A stretch of 33,778 nucleotides of DNA, from NCBI GenBank assembly GCA_001577055.1, contig LSCG01000016.1:1-33778 (forward strand), given 5' to 3'. Source of the DNA: Fidelibacterota bacterium TCS56 (GTDB lineage Bacteria > Fidelibacterota > Marinisomatia > Marinisomatales > TCS56). A program made the translations under genes and the position numbers. A model generated the notes under the pieces. It was given only the letters and a program-made list of their open reading frames with translations. It did not search any database and had not been told where the DNA came from. Positions 1 to 9,778 of the stretch are shown one piece after another; the stretch's first letter is position 1, and each line of letters opens with the position of its first letter.

Positions 1-2
1 GG

Positions 3-2330
3 GTTGTCAATATCTGCCGGACTATCCCCTGGGTAGATGGTTTTCAATTTTTCAGCTATGGCAGTTGGGAAGGCCATCAATACTGGGATGAAGCCGGCAA
101 TACATTTTTCGGTAAAAAAACTAAGATCAGACCTTCGGTAATGATTCCTGTGAATGAAACACCAACATTAGCCCTGAATCAAAACGATAATCTGAATTAT
201 GATATATCAATAACCCCACCGGCAGGAATACCTAACCAATGGTTCCTCATATACCGTTCGCCAACGAATAATATCAGTGTTGACAGTTCAGAGATAATTG
301 CCATCATATTTGATGACAGCACTCATACCATAACAGAAAGTTTCACCGGCAATCAGGATTTCAACGGCCAGTACAGCTATGGCGCTACGATGGCAAACCG
401 TTATTGGAACGAGTCGCCTGTATCAAATCTGGTGATAGTGGATTCACTGACTTCTTACGCTCCCAGGGTAGTTAACCACCTGCCGCAAGACAGCAGTCTG
501 GTTCCGGTCAACGTTGAGATTGTAATTGATTTTTCTAAAAAAATCGATGCCGCCAGCTTCGACAGCGGTCTGGTGATTACACCGGCAATTCCGGCATATG
601 ATTTGACTTGGTCTGAACACTGGACTGACTATCATAGATCAGTAACCATCAACCCGCAGACACACCTGTTATTTGATACGACCTATAATGTGACAATCGG
701 CGCAGAAGTAGTTGATCTTAATGGCCGGCCCCTTGACGGCGATGGTGATGGCGTCGGAGGCGATGCTTACAGTTTCAGTTTCACGACCCAGGCGATAGAT
801 TTGGAAGGTCCCCAGGTCGAATTCACTTTCCCTGATTCCGGCAGCGACGCGATTGACAGCGACGAAGCCCTGACGATACTTTTCGACGAACTGATAGACC
901 CGCTGACAGTTAATCAGAATAACCTTACCTTATCCGGTCCCACCGGTGACATTACTTTGGAATACTTACTGACAGCTATCAATGATGAGAATTCCCTGAT
1001 CAGTGCAAAACCGCTTTCAAAGCTGGTAGCTAACAGCAATTATCATTTTACCGCCACGCAGATTGCCGATACGGCCGGTAACTTGCTAACCGAAGCCCTT
1101 CAATTGGATTTTCAAACCAGCGACTTTCACTATTCCGCTAACTCACCAATTGCGTTGTTCAATAGTGGATCTGAGAACTGGTGGCAACCGGATGGCAGCG
1201 GATCAACCACTGGTATCATCCTGTCTCAAACCGGGTTCGGTCTCACCAACGGTGTTTATTTACCGGCCAGCGGTGCTCCCGGATCACCACGGAAAAGCGG
1301 ACGTCTGAATTATGCCTGGGATGAAGACGCCGCCAGCCATCTGTTGAGATTACATAATGCCGGCTCACCGTCGGATATTTACATTGACACCAGCTATACG
1401 CTGCAGATTTATCTCTATGGTGACGGCAGTAATTCCACCTTCACATTTTCGCTGTACGAAAAAAATTCAAACGGCCAAAATACCGCTGATATAATTGAAG
1501 TTGCTAGTTGGACGGCGATCGATTGGGTGGGCTGGCGTTTAGTGGAATGGGATCTGTGCGATCCCAGTCAAGTGGGTGATTTCATCAGCCAGGATCAGGC
1601 CATGGATGGCCACCACTATAAATTGGATGGCTTGCTGTTACGTCATCCTGCCGGTAGCGCTTCTACTGGACAAATCTATTTTGATAATCTGCGAATTGTC
1701 CAGAAAACCGCCGGGCCAGCACCGGAGAACTCACCACCGGTCCTCGAGGAGATAGCCGACACGAATGCCGTCCAGGGCCAATACGTTGGTGTCACGGTCA
1801 ATTACACCGATGCCGATGCCTCTGACAATCATCTGATACGGATAAATGCGGATAATCCCGATATGGAATACCTGATCAATGATCATTCCTCCGGATCAAT
1901 CGCCTATATCCGCTCCGAACCAGATTTTCTGGGTGATGTAGCGATCGAGCTGATTGTCAGCGATCTCGGAGTGGGCGAACTATCGGACACATCACAGTTT
2001 ACTTTGACAATTGTCGAAGACCTGGCAATTGACAATGGATCAAATCAGCCCCATCAATACGCCCTGCTGCCCAACTATCCTAACCCATTTAATCCGGTAA
2101 CGACAATTGCTTTCTCCTTGGCTAATACCGGCAATGCTAATCTAACAATCTACGATATCACCGGTCGTCAGGTTAAAAATATAGTTAAATCAAATTTATC
2201 AGCCGGCTATCACACTATTCGCTGGAGTGGACGGGACAATGCTGGTCAGGCCGTAGCCACCGGCGTTTATTTTTACCGTCTGGAAGCCGGAAGCTTCAGT
2301 GCTACTCGCCGAATGCTGTTGCTTAAATAA
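3..2330 (+). CDS. Secreted multidomain protein, 5'-truncated by the window edge: fn3-like segment, Big_5 (SbsA Ig-like), jelly-roll/CBM-like segment, C-terminal T9SS type A sorting domain; upstream part possibly a GHL10-type glycoside hydrolase
   Basis: The frame of the 141..2330 ORF is open back to base 3 (VVNICRTIPWVDGFQFFSYGSWEGHQYWDEAGNTFFGKKTKIRPSVM...), so the ATG at 141 is probably not the true start. C-terminus YPNPFNPVTTIAFSL...GRDNAGQAVATGVYFYRLEAGSFSATRRMLLLK is a typical T9SS type A sorting domain. The GHL10 idea is low confidence. Confidence 0.75.
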   Translation, partial: VVNICRTIPWVDGFQFFSYGSWEGHQYWDEAGNTFFGKKTKIRPSVMIPVNETPTLALNQNDNLNYDISITPPAGIPNQWFLIYRSPTNNISVDSSEIIAIIFDDSTHTITESFTGNQDFNGQYSYGATMANRYWNESPVSNLVIVDSLTSYAPRVVNHLPQDSSLVPVNVEIVIDFSKKIDAASFDSGLVITPAIPAYDLTWSEHWTDYHRSVTINPQTHLLFDTTYNVTIGAEVVDLNGRPLDGDGDGVGGDAYSFSFTTQAIDLEGPQVEFTFPDSGSDAIDSDEALTILFDELIDPLTVNQNNLTLSGPTGDITLEYLLTAINDENSLISAKPLSKLVANSNYHFTATQIADTAGNLLTEALQLDFQTSDFHYSANSPIALFNSGSENWWQPDGSGSTTGIILSQTGFGLTNGVYLPASGAPGSPRKSGRLNYAWDEDAASHLLRLHNAGSPSDIYIDTSYTLQIYLYGDGSNSTFTFSLYEKNSNGQNTADIIEVASWTAIDWVGWRLVEWDLCDPSQVGDFISQDQAMDGHHYKLDGLLLRHPAGSASTGQIYFDNLRIVQKTAGPAPENSPPVLEEIADTNAVQGQYVGVTVNYTDADASDNHLIRINADNPDMEYLINDHSSGSIAYIRSEPDFLGDVAIELIVSDLGVGELSDTSQFTLTIVEDLAIDNGSNQPHQYALLPNYPNPFNPVTTIAFSLANTGNANLTIYDITGRQVKNIVKSNLSAGYHTIRWSGRDNAGQAVATGVYFYRLEAGSFSATRRMLLLK

Positions 2331-2333
2331 TTA

Positions 2334-2395
2334 ACAGGGGTTGCCGGTCTCGGCGACCCCTGTCAATTATAGGGATTGTCAGTCATTACTGACAA
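2334..2395. terminator. Two tandem hairpins in the convergent intergenic region
   Basis: Stem 1: ACAGGGGTTGCCG-gtct-CGGCGACCCCTGT (2334-2346/2351-2363, one T-G pair). Stem 2: TTGTCAGT-catt-ACTGACAA (2376-2383/2388-2395). Lies between the stops of convergent genes at 2330 (+) and 2486 (-). No strong T-tract. Confidence 0.55.
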
Positions 2396-2485
2396 CCGGT
2401 CGGCATTTAATTCAGCGACAATTGAGATTGGACGTTGTGGCCGATGCTTAGCATCAACCGTTATCTGTTGCAATAGCAGCTACAA

Positions 2486-5005
2486 TCACCTGATCAATAA
2501 CATCCGTCGTGATAAATTTTGCGAATCCGAAGTCAATCGATAGATGTACACACCGCTGGCGGCTTGATTACCGCGTGAATCACGGCCATCCCAGGTGATC
2601 CGATGGGTACCGGCCGGGATTTCCTCCTTCACCAGTGATCGTACCAGTTGACCTTTCAGGTTATAGATTGCCAGGTGGACACTTCCGGCCTGCCGAACAC
2701 TGTATTCGATAGTAGTTTCCGGATTGAAGGGATTGGGGAAATTCTGTTCCAGGTGAAATTCCTGTGGCAGTTGCGCTAATTGCGGTTCGATCCCCACAAT
2801 TACAGGGGTAACCAGGCGTAAATCATCAAAATACAATCGACCGAAAACCGCCCCTTCGGTAGTATGCGTCAATTGAATACTGTCAAAGCGATAGCGCGAA
2901 CCATCCAAAGCACCGTTGCCGATCCAGCTTCCGACCTGTGCCGGATCGGATAAATCCCACTCGATCAGTTTCCAGCCATACCAATCGATGGTAAACCATT
3001 GCGAAACTTCGTGGTTAGGCCAGCTACTGCTGGTGCCCTCATCCAGTGCAAAACGGAACTGATTGCCGCTGCCATCACCAAAAATATAAACCTGCAGCGT
3101 ATAATCGGTATTGAAAATCACATTGCGTGGTGCACCGCCAGACAGGTACTCACGCAACAGCCAATTATTGGCTGCAACATCCCAACCGTAGGTAATTTCC
3201 ATCGATTTAGTGCTGCCGGTAGTATGATTCACAATGTCGGAATTGGCAGCCATATTCACGCTGTCCGGGACCAGTCCGTCACTGCTGCCGCTTTGTAATG
3301 GTTGCCACCAGTTTGATGTCAGATTGTTTTCAAGAGGACTGATGGTACGAATATCAATATCGGTCGCGGCAGTAAGGAAACTATAGGCACCGGCTTCGTT
3401 TATGGTATTGCCATGACTATCATAAATGCCAGGTTCGATTCGGGTGACATAGACTTCATCGGGATAGAGTTTAGCCGAAGGGAAAAGACTCACGACCGTG
3501 CGGTCATTGACGGTATAGTTCTCAAATATATTGTCCACCAGGGTGTGATCGGCGAAACGCTCAATGGTAAAATAGGTTGATAATTGATCGGCGGGTCCGA
3601 CAATTTCGTTGTACACAATATTAATTATCGGTTGCAGTTCGATTTGATTTGAGGAGACCGGGGGATAAATGTCAACGATTTCTGGTGCAATAATATCACT
3701 GCCACTGGTGCGAAATGTCAGGACAAAATCGCCGCCGGCCACACCGTCATGATCACCATCCAGGGCATGACCATACAGATCAACCGCCGAGTCGGCTATG
3801 GTGACGGTATAATCAGTAGTGAAAGCCAGACTGTCTGGGACAAATACCAGCCGGCGATTATCGCCAGACCAGGCAAAATAGCCCGTTGCTTCAGGCAAGA
3901 TACTAAAAGCATTTTCAGTAGTGGGGCGATCCATGCCACGACTGAAATCGAGAATGATATATTCCCAGGCCGGGTAGGCCGAGTCGCCTTTCGCCGGTGT
4001 CGATTCAACAATTCGTGGCGGGGTACTGGATAATAACTCTACATCCCGGAAAGTAAAGAAGGTATCGATGATTGACACCATTTGCGTATCACTGTAGAAG
4101 CCATCGGCTTCGACAACCAGTTCAAAAACCGAATCGGGTAATCCTTCAAAATAATAGAAACCATTGCTTAACTGGTCAGGATCGGTGGAATACTGATAAA
4201 ATAAAGAATCATAAGTATCGGTCATGTAAGTTTGACCATCAACCGAAACGGTGGCGCCATTGATCGTTCTACCGGATTCCAGATTCGAAATTATACCCGT
4301 GATAATACCGACAGGGGGACGGGCAATATCATGGTACTCAAGAATTGACCAGAAAAACGTCCAGGCTTCCAGTCGCTTCCATTCCGCGTTCATATTTAAT
4401 TGATTCTGACGGGGATTGGTATGGAAACCGGCTTCACTTAATTCGGAAGGCATATAAGTCAAACGATTTACTGCCAAATACGGACCGCCAGAAGTCTGGC
4501 ACCAGTTGCTCCAGGTATAGAAACTGCAATCACCGATTGACCCGCGGGTGGTGGTGCGCATACCACGAGTAAGCAGATCGACCATATATCCACTCATTTC
4601 CTCGCCGCCGATCGGCGGATCGGGCTGGCCGTTGTACAATTCGCCCCATAAAAGCAAAGTGCTGTTGTAGGTAGATGACCCGGCGTCACTGTGGAGTGAG
4701 TGATACCAGGATGCCCCCAGGTCATTCGCTAAATAACAGCGCTCCGCCAGCCCGATGTATTGCTGAGCATTAGTGCGGGACATTAAAACCGTATCGATAT
4801 CGGTATTATTCAATAAAAGGTCGCGCAGGTGCAGTCCGACTCCCAGGTTCTTCATAGCTTCGGAATAATTATAGACGCCCATATTTTCATTCTGACTGTG
4901 TCCAGGGTCGACGAATATATCCCATCCAGCCAAACCGGTGACCTGGGCACTGGTAAATGAAAAGGCAACCACAAACGTCAAAATTATACTTACTGATTTC
5001 AGCAT
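2486..5005 (-). CDS. N-acetylmuramoyl-L-alanine amidase (Amidase_3) with carboxypeptidase-regulatory-like, Big_5, jelly-roll-like and T9SS type A sorting domains
   Basis: Signal peptide; Amidase_3 motifs DIFVDPGHSQNE, WYHSLHSDAG, SELSEAGFHTN; C-terminus FPNPFNPETTIEYSV...SGVYIYRLTSDSQNLSRRMLLIR. Confidence 0.85.
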   Translation of the reverse strand: MLKSVSIILTFVVAFSFTSAQVTGLAGWDIFVDPGHSQNENMGVYNYSEAMKNLGVGLHLRDLLLNNTDIDTVLMSRTNAQQYIGLAERCYLANDLGASWYHSLHSDAGSSTYNSTLLLWGELYNGQPDPPIGGEEMSGYMVDLLTRGMRTTTRGSIGDCSFYTWSNWCQTSGGPYLAVNRLTYMPSELSEAGFHTNPRQNQLNMNAEWKRLEAWTFFWSILEYHDIARPPVGIITGIISNLESGRTINGATVSVDGQTYMTDTYDSLFYQYSTDPDQLSNGFYYFEGLPDSVFELVVEADGFYSDTQMVSIIDTFFTFRDVELLSSTPPRIVESTPAKGDSAYPAWEYIILDFSRGMDRPTTENAFSILPEATGYFAWSGDNRRLVFVPDSLAFTTDYTVTIADSAVDLYGHALDGDHDGVAGGDFVLTFRTSGSDIIAPEIVDIYPPVSSNQIELQPIINIVYNEIVGPADQLSTYFTIERFADHTLVDNIFENYTVNDRTVVSLFPSAKLYPDEVYVTRIEPGIYDSHGNTINEAGAYSFLTAATDIDIRTISPLENNLTSNWWQPLQSGSSDGLVPDSVNMAANSDIVNHTTGSTKSMEITYGWDVAANNWLLREYLSGGAPRNVIFNTDYTLQVYIFGDGSGNQFRFALDEGTSSSWPNHEVSQWFTIDWYGWKLIEWDLSDPAQVGSWIGNGALDGSRYRFDSIQLTHTTEGAVFGRLYFDDLRLVTPVIVGIEPQLAQLPQEFHLEQNFPNPFNPETTIEYSVRQAGSVHLAIYNLKGQLVRSLVKEEIPAGTHRITWDGRDSRGNQAASGVYIYRLTSDSQNLSRRMLLIR

Positions 5006-5943
5006 TATCTAACCTCCTGCAACCAAATCTGACCGGTATTGTAAGTATCAAAGGCAATCCATTTTCCATCCGGTGACCAGTCAGGGTGCATTTCAAGAAT
5101 GCCTGGTGTTGCAGTTAGATTTACTTTATTGGACCCGTCAGCGTTAATGATATATATATCGGCGCTGGTAAATTGGTGCCCATCATCGGTAATAATGGCA
5201 AAAACCAGGCGACTACCGTCCGGGTGCCAGGACGGATCACTGCCCGGGCCAAGCTTGATGGGATTTGAACCATCATAGCCAGCGACCCATAAATTACCTT
5301 CCATTGTTTTATAAACGATCCTTGAATGATCCGGGGAAGGTATTTGATAAAGAATTTTATTATCCCCTGTTGATATCAGAATATCAATACCAGAATCCAA
5401 ACGGCGTTGATATAATTTATCACGTTTTCGATAGGTGATGACTTCGTTCAGAGCCCCGATAGCGTTATTGCTGTCGATCATCCGGAATACTCTGAATTGC
5501 CGATTACCATCCAGGTAAACACCTTGATTATCGGCTAACCAGCGCGGTGCCCCGGATAAATCATTATCATAATCAGATAATAATTGTCGTTCACCAGTCG
5601 AAACAGTATATACCGCCACTGCATCCGATCGCCTTTTATTCGCAAAACGGGAAATTCGGGCTGCCAGATAGCGGCCATCGGGAGACCAAGTCATTCCAAA
5701 ACCCGCTGACGGATCATTGGTAACAGAGGTAATACTGGTATCTTCAACATTATACACTGAAATGCCATTATAATGGCTACTGGTATAAGCTATCCGCAAA
5801 CCATCAGGTGCCCAGCGCGGAGACATGGCGTTAATTTCTTTATCAACCAGCAAAACCGGTGAACCGACTTTTACAACCGCCGGTTGTCCCTGTACCATCA
5901 TATTTATTCCAAGTAATAAAACAATTAAAAATATTTTTTTCAT
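5005..5943 (-). CDS. WD40-like/PD40 (TolB-type) beta-propeller protein, secreted
   Basis: Repeated SPRWAPDGLRIAYTS, GMTWSPDGRYLAAR, DPSWHPDGSRLVFA, HPDWSPDGKWIAFD blades. Start trimmed to ATG at 5943 (MKKIFLIVLLLGINMMVQGQ signal peptide); the listed ORF starts at 6009. Confidence 0.8.
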   Translation of the reverse strand: MKKIFLIVLLLGINMMVQGQPAVVKVGSPVLLVDKEINAMSPRWAPDGLRIAYTSSHYNGISVYNVEDTSITSVTNDPSAGFGMTWSPDGRYLAARISRFANKRRSDAVAVYTVSTGERQLLSDYDNDLSGAPRWLADNQGVYLDGNRQFRVFRMIDSNNAIGALNEVITYRKRDKLYQRRLDSGIDILISTGDNKILYQIPSPDHSRIVYKTMEGNLWVAGYDGSNPIKLGPGSDPSWHPDGSRLVFAIITDDGHQFTSADIYIINADGSNKVNLTATPGILEMHPDWSPDGKWIAFDTYNTGQIWLQEVR

Positions 5944-6023
5944 TTTTACACCGCTAAACAGTTTCGCAGGATTACCAGCCTTAATTAATAACCTGGTATT
6001 AAGCTTCAAAATAGCTGAAATAA

Positions 6024-6049
6024 AAAAGCCCCCGTCGCCGGGGGCTTTT
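6024..6049 (-). terminator. Rho-independent terminator of the 6060..7526 gene
   Basis: AAAAGCCCCCG-tcgc-CGGGGGCTTTT, followed on the minus strand by a T-run, about 10 bp after the stop codon at 6060. Confidence 0.88.
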
Positions 6050-6059
6050 CAGGGATTTG

Positions 6060-7526
6060 CTATTTAATGAACGTCATTCGTTTGGAGAATTTTACTGTCG
6101 GTGATGACAGAGTGTAGATATAGACTCCGGTCGAGACGGATTCACCGGCATTGTTGGTGCCGTTCCAAGTCGCTTCGTGAGTACCACGATGGTTCCAACC
6201 ATTGTACAGGGTTTTAACCAGCTCACCTTTCACATTATAGATCGAAAGGTTGACATTGCCATGTTGTGGCAGACTGTATTCAATGGTGGTCGTGGGGTTG
6301 AAGGGATTAGGATAATTCTGTGCCAAACGGAAACCTTCGGCAACAATCGGATTATCGCTTTCGTCGTCAATTTCCAAGACAACCGGATTCGGGTTGGTCC
6401 AAACGCCGATCGTATTGGAGTAGAAATCGGACAGATACAGGGTGTGACCGTCCGGACTCCAATCGGCTCCGCGGGGTCCGTCGGTTCCGCCTAAAGCGTA
6501 ATCACCATGCTGTAATCCGGCTTCATCCAGTAATTCATAGGAAACGGGATCAAATCCATAATACTTACCACCCATCGGTCCGCCCCATTCGGCGGTCAGG
6601 GCACCGGCCCACAGAATTCCGCTGTTATCGAAGTCCAGGCAACTGGCCCAGATAGCGGTGTTCATGGTATCGGTGGCTGCGGAGGGGGGATCGGCCACGA
6701 CCCAGGCCGAATCGCCGACAGCACTGTTGATCGAGTCATATACAACCGGTACATCTTCGAATACACCGAAGGTATCTACCACTGTGAAGGGGATGACGCC
6801 TGGAAGATCACTGTGCCAATGCTCGATCCCAAAGCCACTCCAAGTCGATCCAACATACAAGTCGTTACCACTTGGGGTTATGGCAAGAGAGCGATTGATG
6901 TGACCTAAGGTATCAATGGCGTTTGCCAGGAAATTGAAGTCCGTATCCAAAATCATGACGGGACGAGCGGCCGAAAGAACATAGCCATAATAAATATAGC
7001 CGTTTTCGTCCTGCACCGCTTCCGTGCACGAGCTCATGTCACTGGGTGTGAATTTATTCATGCCTTCACCAGTCAGATAATTGATCCGGTACAGGGATGT
7101 CCAGCAGGTGGCCAAAATATTTCCATCGTTATCAAGCGATATTCCCTTGCCACTGCCGTTATCGACACTTTCGGCATACAGGGTGTCCGTTGAGCCATCG
7201 GGAAATGACAGATGCGTAATCGGTGAAAATGAGACATGATCACCGGTTGCCGGATCGATAACATAGATAGGTTTATAATGCAAGGTATCCCCATTGGCAT
7301 AAAATGTCTCACCATAACCACTATGGATTGATATCCAGATGTTCCCGTCGGGAGCTACTACTACACCATGTGGACCATTTGGTGGGTACCCGGGAGTAAA
7401 GTGTCCCGCAACGGGCGCACTTAGCGTATCGCTGAAATCGACCAGAATTTGATCGAATGTCCAATCATCGGCAAAACCGAAGCTGACCAGACCAGCGATA
7501 GCAAGGATTGTTATCAGTTTCTTCAT
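6060..7526 (-). CDS. Secreted beta-propeller-like protein with T9SS type A sorting domain
   Basis: Signal peptide MKKLITILAIAGLVSFGFA; repeated V(V)APDGNIWIS / SPDGHTLYLSD motifs; C-terminus YPNPFNPTTTIEYSL...STGVYIYTLSSPTVKFSKRMTFIK; SD AAGGAG upstream of the ATG. Confidence 0.75.
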   Translation of the reverse strand: MKKLITILAIAGLVSFGFADDWTFDQILVDFSDTLSAPVAGHFTPGYPPNGPHGVVVAPDGNIWISIHSGYGETFYANGDTLHYKPIYVIDPATGDHVSFSPITHLSFPDGSTDTLYAESVDNGSGKGISLDNDGNILATCWTSLYRINYLTGEGMNKFTPSDMSSCTEAVQDENGYIYYGYVLSAARPVMILDTDFNFLANAIDTLGHINRSLAITPSGNDLYVGSTWSGFGIEHWHSDLPGVIPFTVVDTFGVFEDVPVVYDSINSAVGDSAWVVADPPSAATDTMNTAIWASCLDFDNSGILWAGALTAEWGGPMGGKYYGFDPVSYELLDEAGLQHGDYALGGTDGPRGADWSPDGHTLYLSDFYSNTIGVWTNPNPVVLEIDDESDNPIVAEGFRLAQNYPNPFNPTTTIEYSLPQHGNVNLSIYNVKGELVKTLYNGWNHRGTHEATWNGTNNAGESVSTGVYIYTLSSPTVKFSKRMTFIK

Positions 7527-7648
7527 TTAGGTTACTCCTTGTTGTTTAGGTTTATCAAAGGGTCGGAGGCAGGTATCATCTCTGTAATCTATAACATAAG
7601 CGACTATTTTGACAGTCTTTTTCCACGATAACCACTACCCTTTAATCA

Positions 7649-9775
7649 TTAACGAATTACCACAAATTTACGATAGGTTGAGGCACCTTTTTGGAATATA
7701 ATTGCACCGCTGGCCTCTTCGACAATGTTTTCTGTGACCTCAAAATGAGCGATATAAATTCCACTCACTACTGTTTGCCGGGAAGAAGTCAATGAATCCC
7801 AGAATTCATCACCACTGCCATCCAAATGCATGATGTCATCCACCAAATCTCCTCTTTCAGTATATATCCGGATTCGACATTTACCAGGGATATTGTAGAA
7901 TACCAGGCGATCTTTATTGCTTACAAATTGCATGTTCTTCTGGGCAGCACCGAGATGAAACGGATTGGGTACAACCCGAATATCGTCAAGACTGGTACCA
8001 GCCTTGCGCTTAAGATTGGCTTCCTTGGTTGTTTTTGTATAAAAGCGACTACTGTACAGTGGTCCCCCAGGGTTGGTTTCACCAGGATTATTGCTGCCAT
8101 CATTGAAAGCAACGATATAATAATAATATGACTGACCTCGTACAGCGGTTTTATCATCAAACTTGGTCTCGCCCGGTGCTGCAGTATAAATTTCCTGATA
8201 GATCGTATCCGGTTTACCGATTGCACGAAAGATCTTATAGCCGCCGAAATCCGGAGCCACGCCATCGTCCGGGCTTAGCATCCATGAGAGGGCAATCCGG
8301 TCACCACCGGAAACAATATTAAAAAGTGAAGGTGGTTGCGGAGGTTGGGGGATATTATAACCGGAACGGAAATTGCGCAAAGCACGGCTGAAGGTTAAAA
8401 GAATTGAATCGATTCCGGTATATACCCAGGCATTTTTATATTCGTCTCTATCGCTGGTGGTGCCACCACCCGGCAGTGATCCGGGTGTATCATTCAACCA
8501 ATTGCTTCCCACCATTTCACACATTTGACGATTCAGTCCCGCAATGCCCTCTGCTTCAACAATTAAAATGCTGTCGCCATGGGGAATATTAAAGGGTCCG
8601 TAAGTGATCCACACATTGGTACCGCCCCCATCTCCATGGATAGCATAAGGGACAACCGGATCGGTGGGCCCGGTGACATTATCTTCGTAGAAGCGGTTAG
8701 TCCCGCCATCTCCTGTTGAAGGATAGGGTATTCCAGATAAAAAATCCCAGGTACGCTGACTGGTAGTTTCGTCCTCCGGGTAGGGGTATGAATCACCGGC
8801 ATGCCAGCCTAATACCGCCGGTTGATCAGGATCATCGCTGCGATCATCGGTACTCTTATCGACGTGCAAAATAGCGGTACCGGCGAACTGGGGCGCGGTC
8901 AGGCGACCAAGTCCATCCCTTTTCGGCCCGCCGATGTTATCAAATGATACATTTTCCGACTGGCCAAACCAACTGAATCCGCATCGGATCGAATCCACAA
9001 GCTGGCTGTAATTTTCCCCACGCCGGGAAACCCAGCTGAATTTCCCCCAAGATTGATTACCGTCAACGGTCATCGCACCTTCTCGGCACACGCTGTACCT
9101 GGTACCCCAACCAATTCGTACACCATTCAGGTCGGCAGTCAGTTCAATATCCTCATCATAATCCACATTACCGGTATTTTTCAGGATTATTTCTTTAATC
9201 AGGTAATTATCGTGGTATTGCTGACTGAATACCAGCACCCGCCGGGTGAAGCTTAATCCCATGGTGGTATTGACCGTGTTGGTGATTATCCGGTCGGGTA
9301 TCTGATCGGGATACGGCTCACCATCCCAATCATTTTGGTAGGGGGCGGAATTGGAAACGCCATCGACGAAGACGGAGGGAATTGCGAATTTTGTGGTCTG
9401 ATCCAGTCGCACGGGAAAAATTTTATTCTCCACTTCAGATTTGGTTACATATACGCCCCAGTAATCCCAATGGTTACCGCCGGCATCAGTGAAATCCTCA
9501 GTGGCAATCCAGGTTCGCTTGATCACGGAATTGTCGGTATAAGGATAATCCGCCGGCCAGCGCAATCCCTCGTAATAAGAATTATTATAAGCCCGTTCGG
9601 CACCATAAGAGGATATATGTGTCTGCAGCTCTCCGATGCGGACATAACGAGTCTCGCTTTCACCAACCTGCGCCGCAAGTACATTAATTAGCAGCAATAC
9701 AGCAAGTGTAATCAGTGGTCTGTTATTTATCAGCATTAATAGTCTGCCCGCATTTTTCAATTGGTTCCACACCAT
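7649..9775 (-). CDS. Large secreted protein with fn3-like region and variant C-terminal sorting-like domain; paralog of 15880..18015
   Basis: Shares LNDTPGxLPxG...DxxEYKxxWVYTGIDS...RSGxxIPxPPxPP and C-terminal NIPGKCxIRIxTERGDL...SSRQxxVSGxYIAHxEVTE...KFxVxR with the second protein. Confidence 0.7.
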   Translation of the reverse strand: MVWNQLKNAGRLLMLINNRPLITLAVLLLINVLAAQVGESETRYVRIGELQTHISSYGAERAYNNSYYEGLRWPADYPYTDNSVIKRTWIATEDFTDAGGNHWDYWGVYVTKSEVENKIFPVRLDQTTKFAIPSVFVDGVSNSAPYQNDWDGEPYPDQIPDRIITNTVNTTMGLSFTRRVLVFSQQYHDNYLIKEIILKNTGNVDYDEDIELTADLNGVRIGWGTRYSVCREGAMTVDGNQSWGKFSWVSRRGENYSQLVDSIRCGFSWFGQSENVSFDNIGGPKRDGLGRLTAPQFAGTAILHVDKSTDDRSDDPDQPAVLGWHAGDSYPYPEDETTSQRTWDFLSGIPYPSTGDGGTNRFYEDNVTGPTDPVVPYAIHGDGGGTNVWITYGPFNIPHGDSILIVEAEGIAGLNRQMCEMVGSNWLNDTPGSLPGGGTTSDRDEYKNAWVYTGIDSILLTFSRALRNFRSGYNIPQPPQPPSLFNIVSGGDRIALSWMLSPDDGVAPDFGGYKIFRAIGKPDTIYQEIYTAAPGETKFDDKTAVRGQSYYYYIVAFNDGSNNPGETNPGGPLYSSRFYTKTTKEANLKRKAGTSLDDIRVVPNPFHLGAAQKNMQFVSNKDRLVFYNIPGKCRIRIYTERGDLVDDIMHLDGSGDEFWDSLTSSRQTVVSGIYIAHFEVTENIVEEASGAIIFQKGASTYRKFVVIR

Positions 9776-9778
9776 TGC

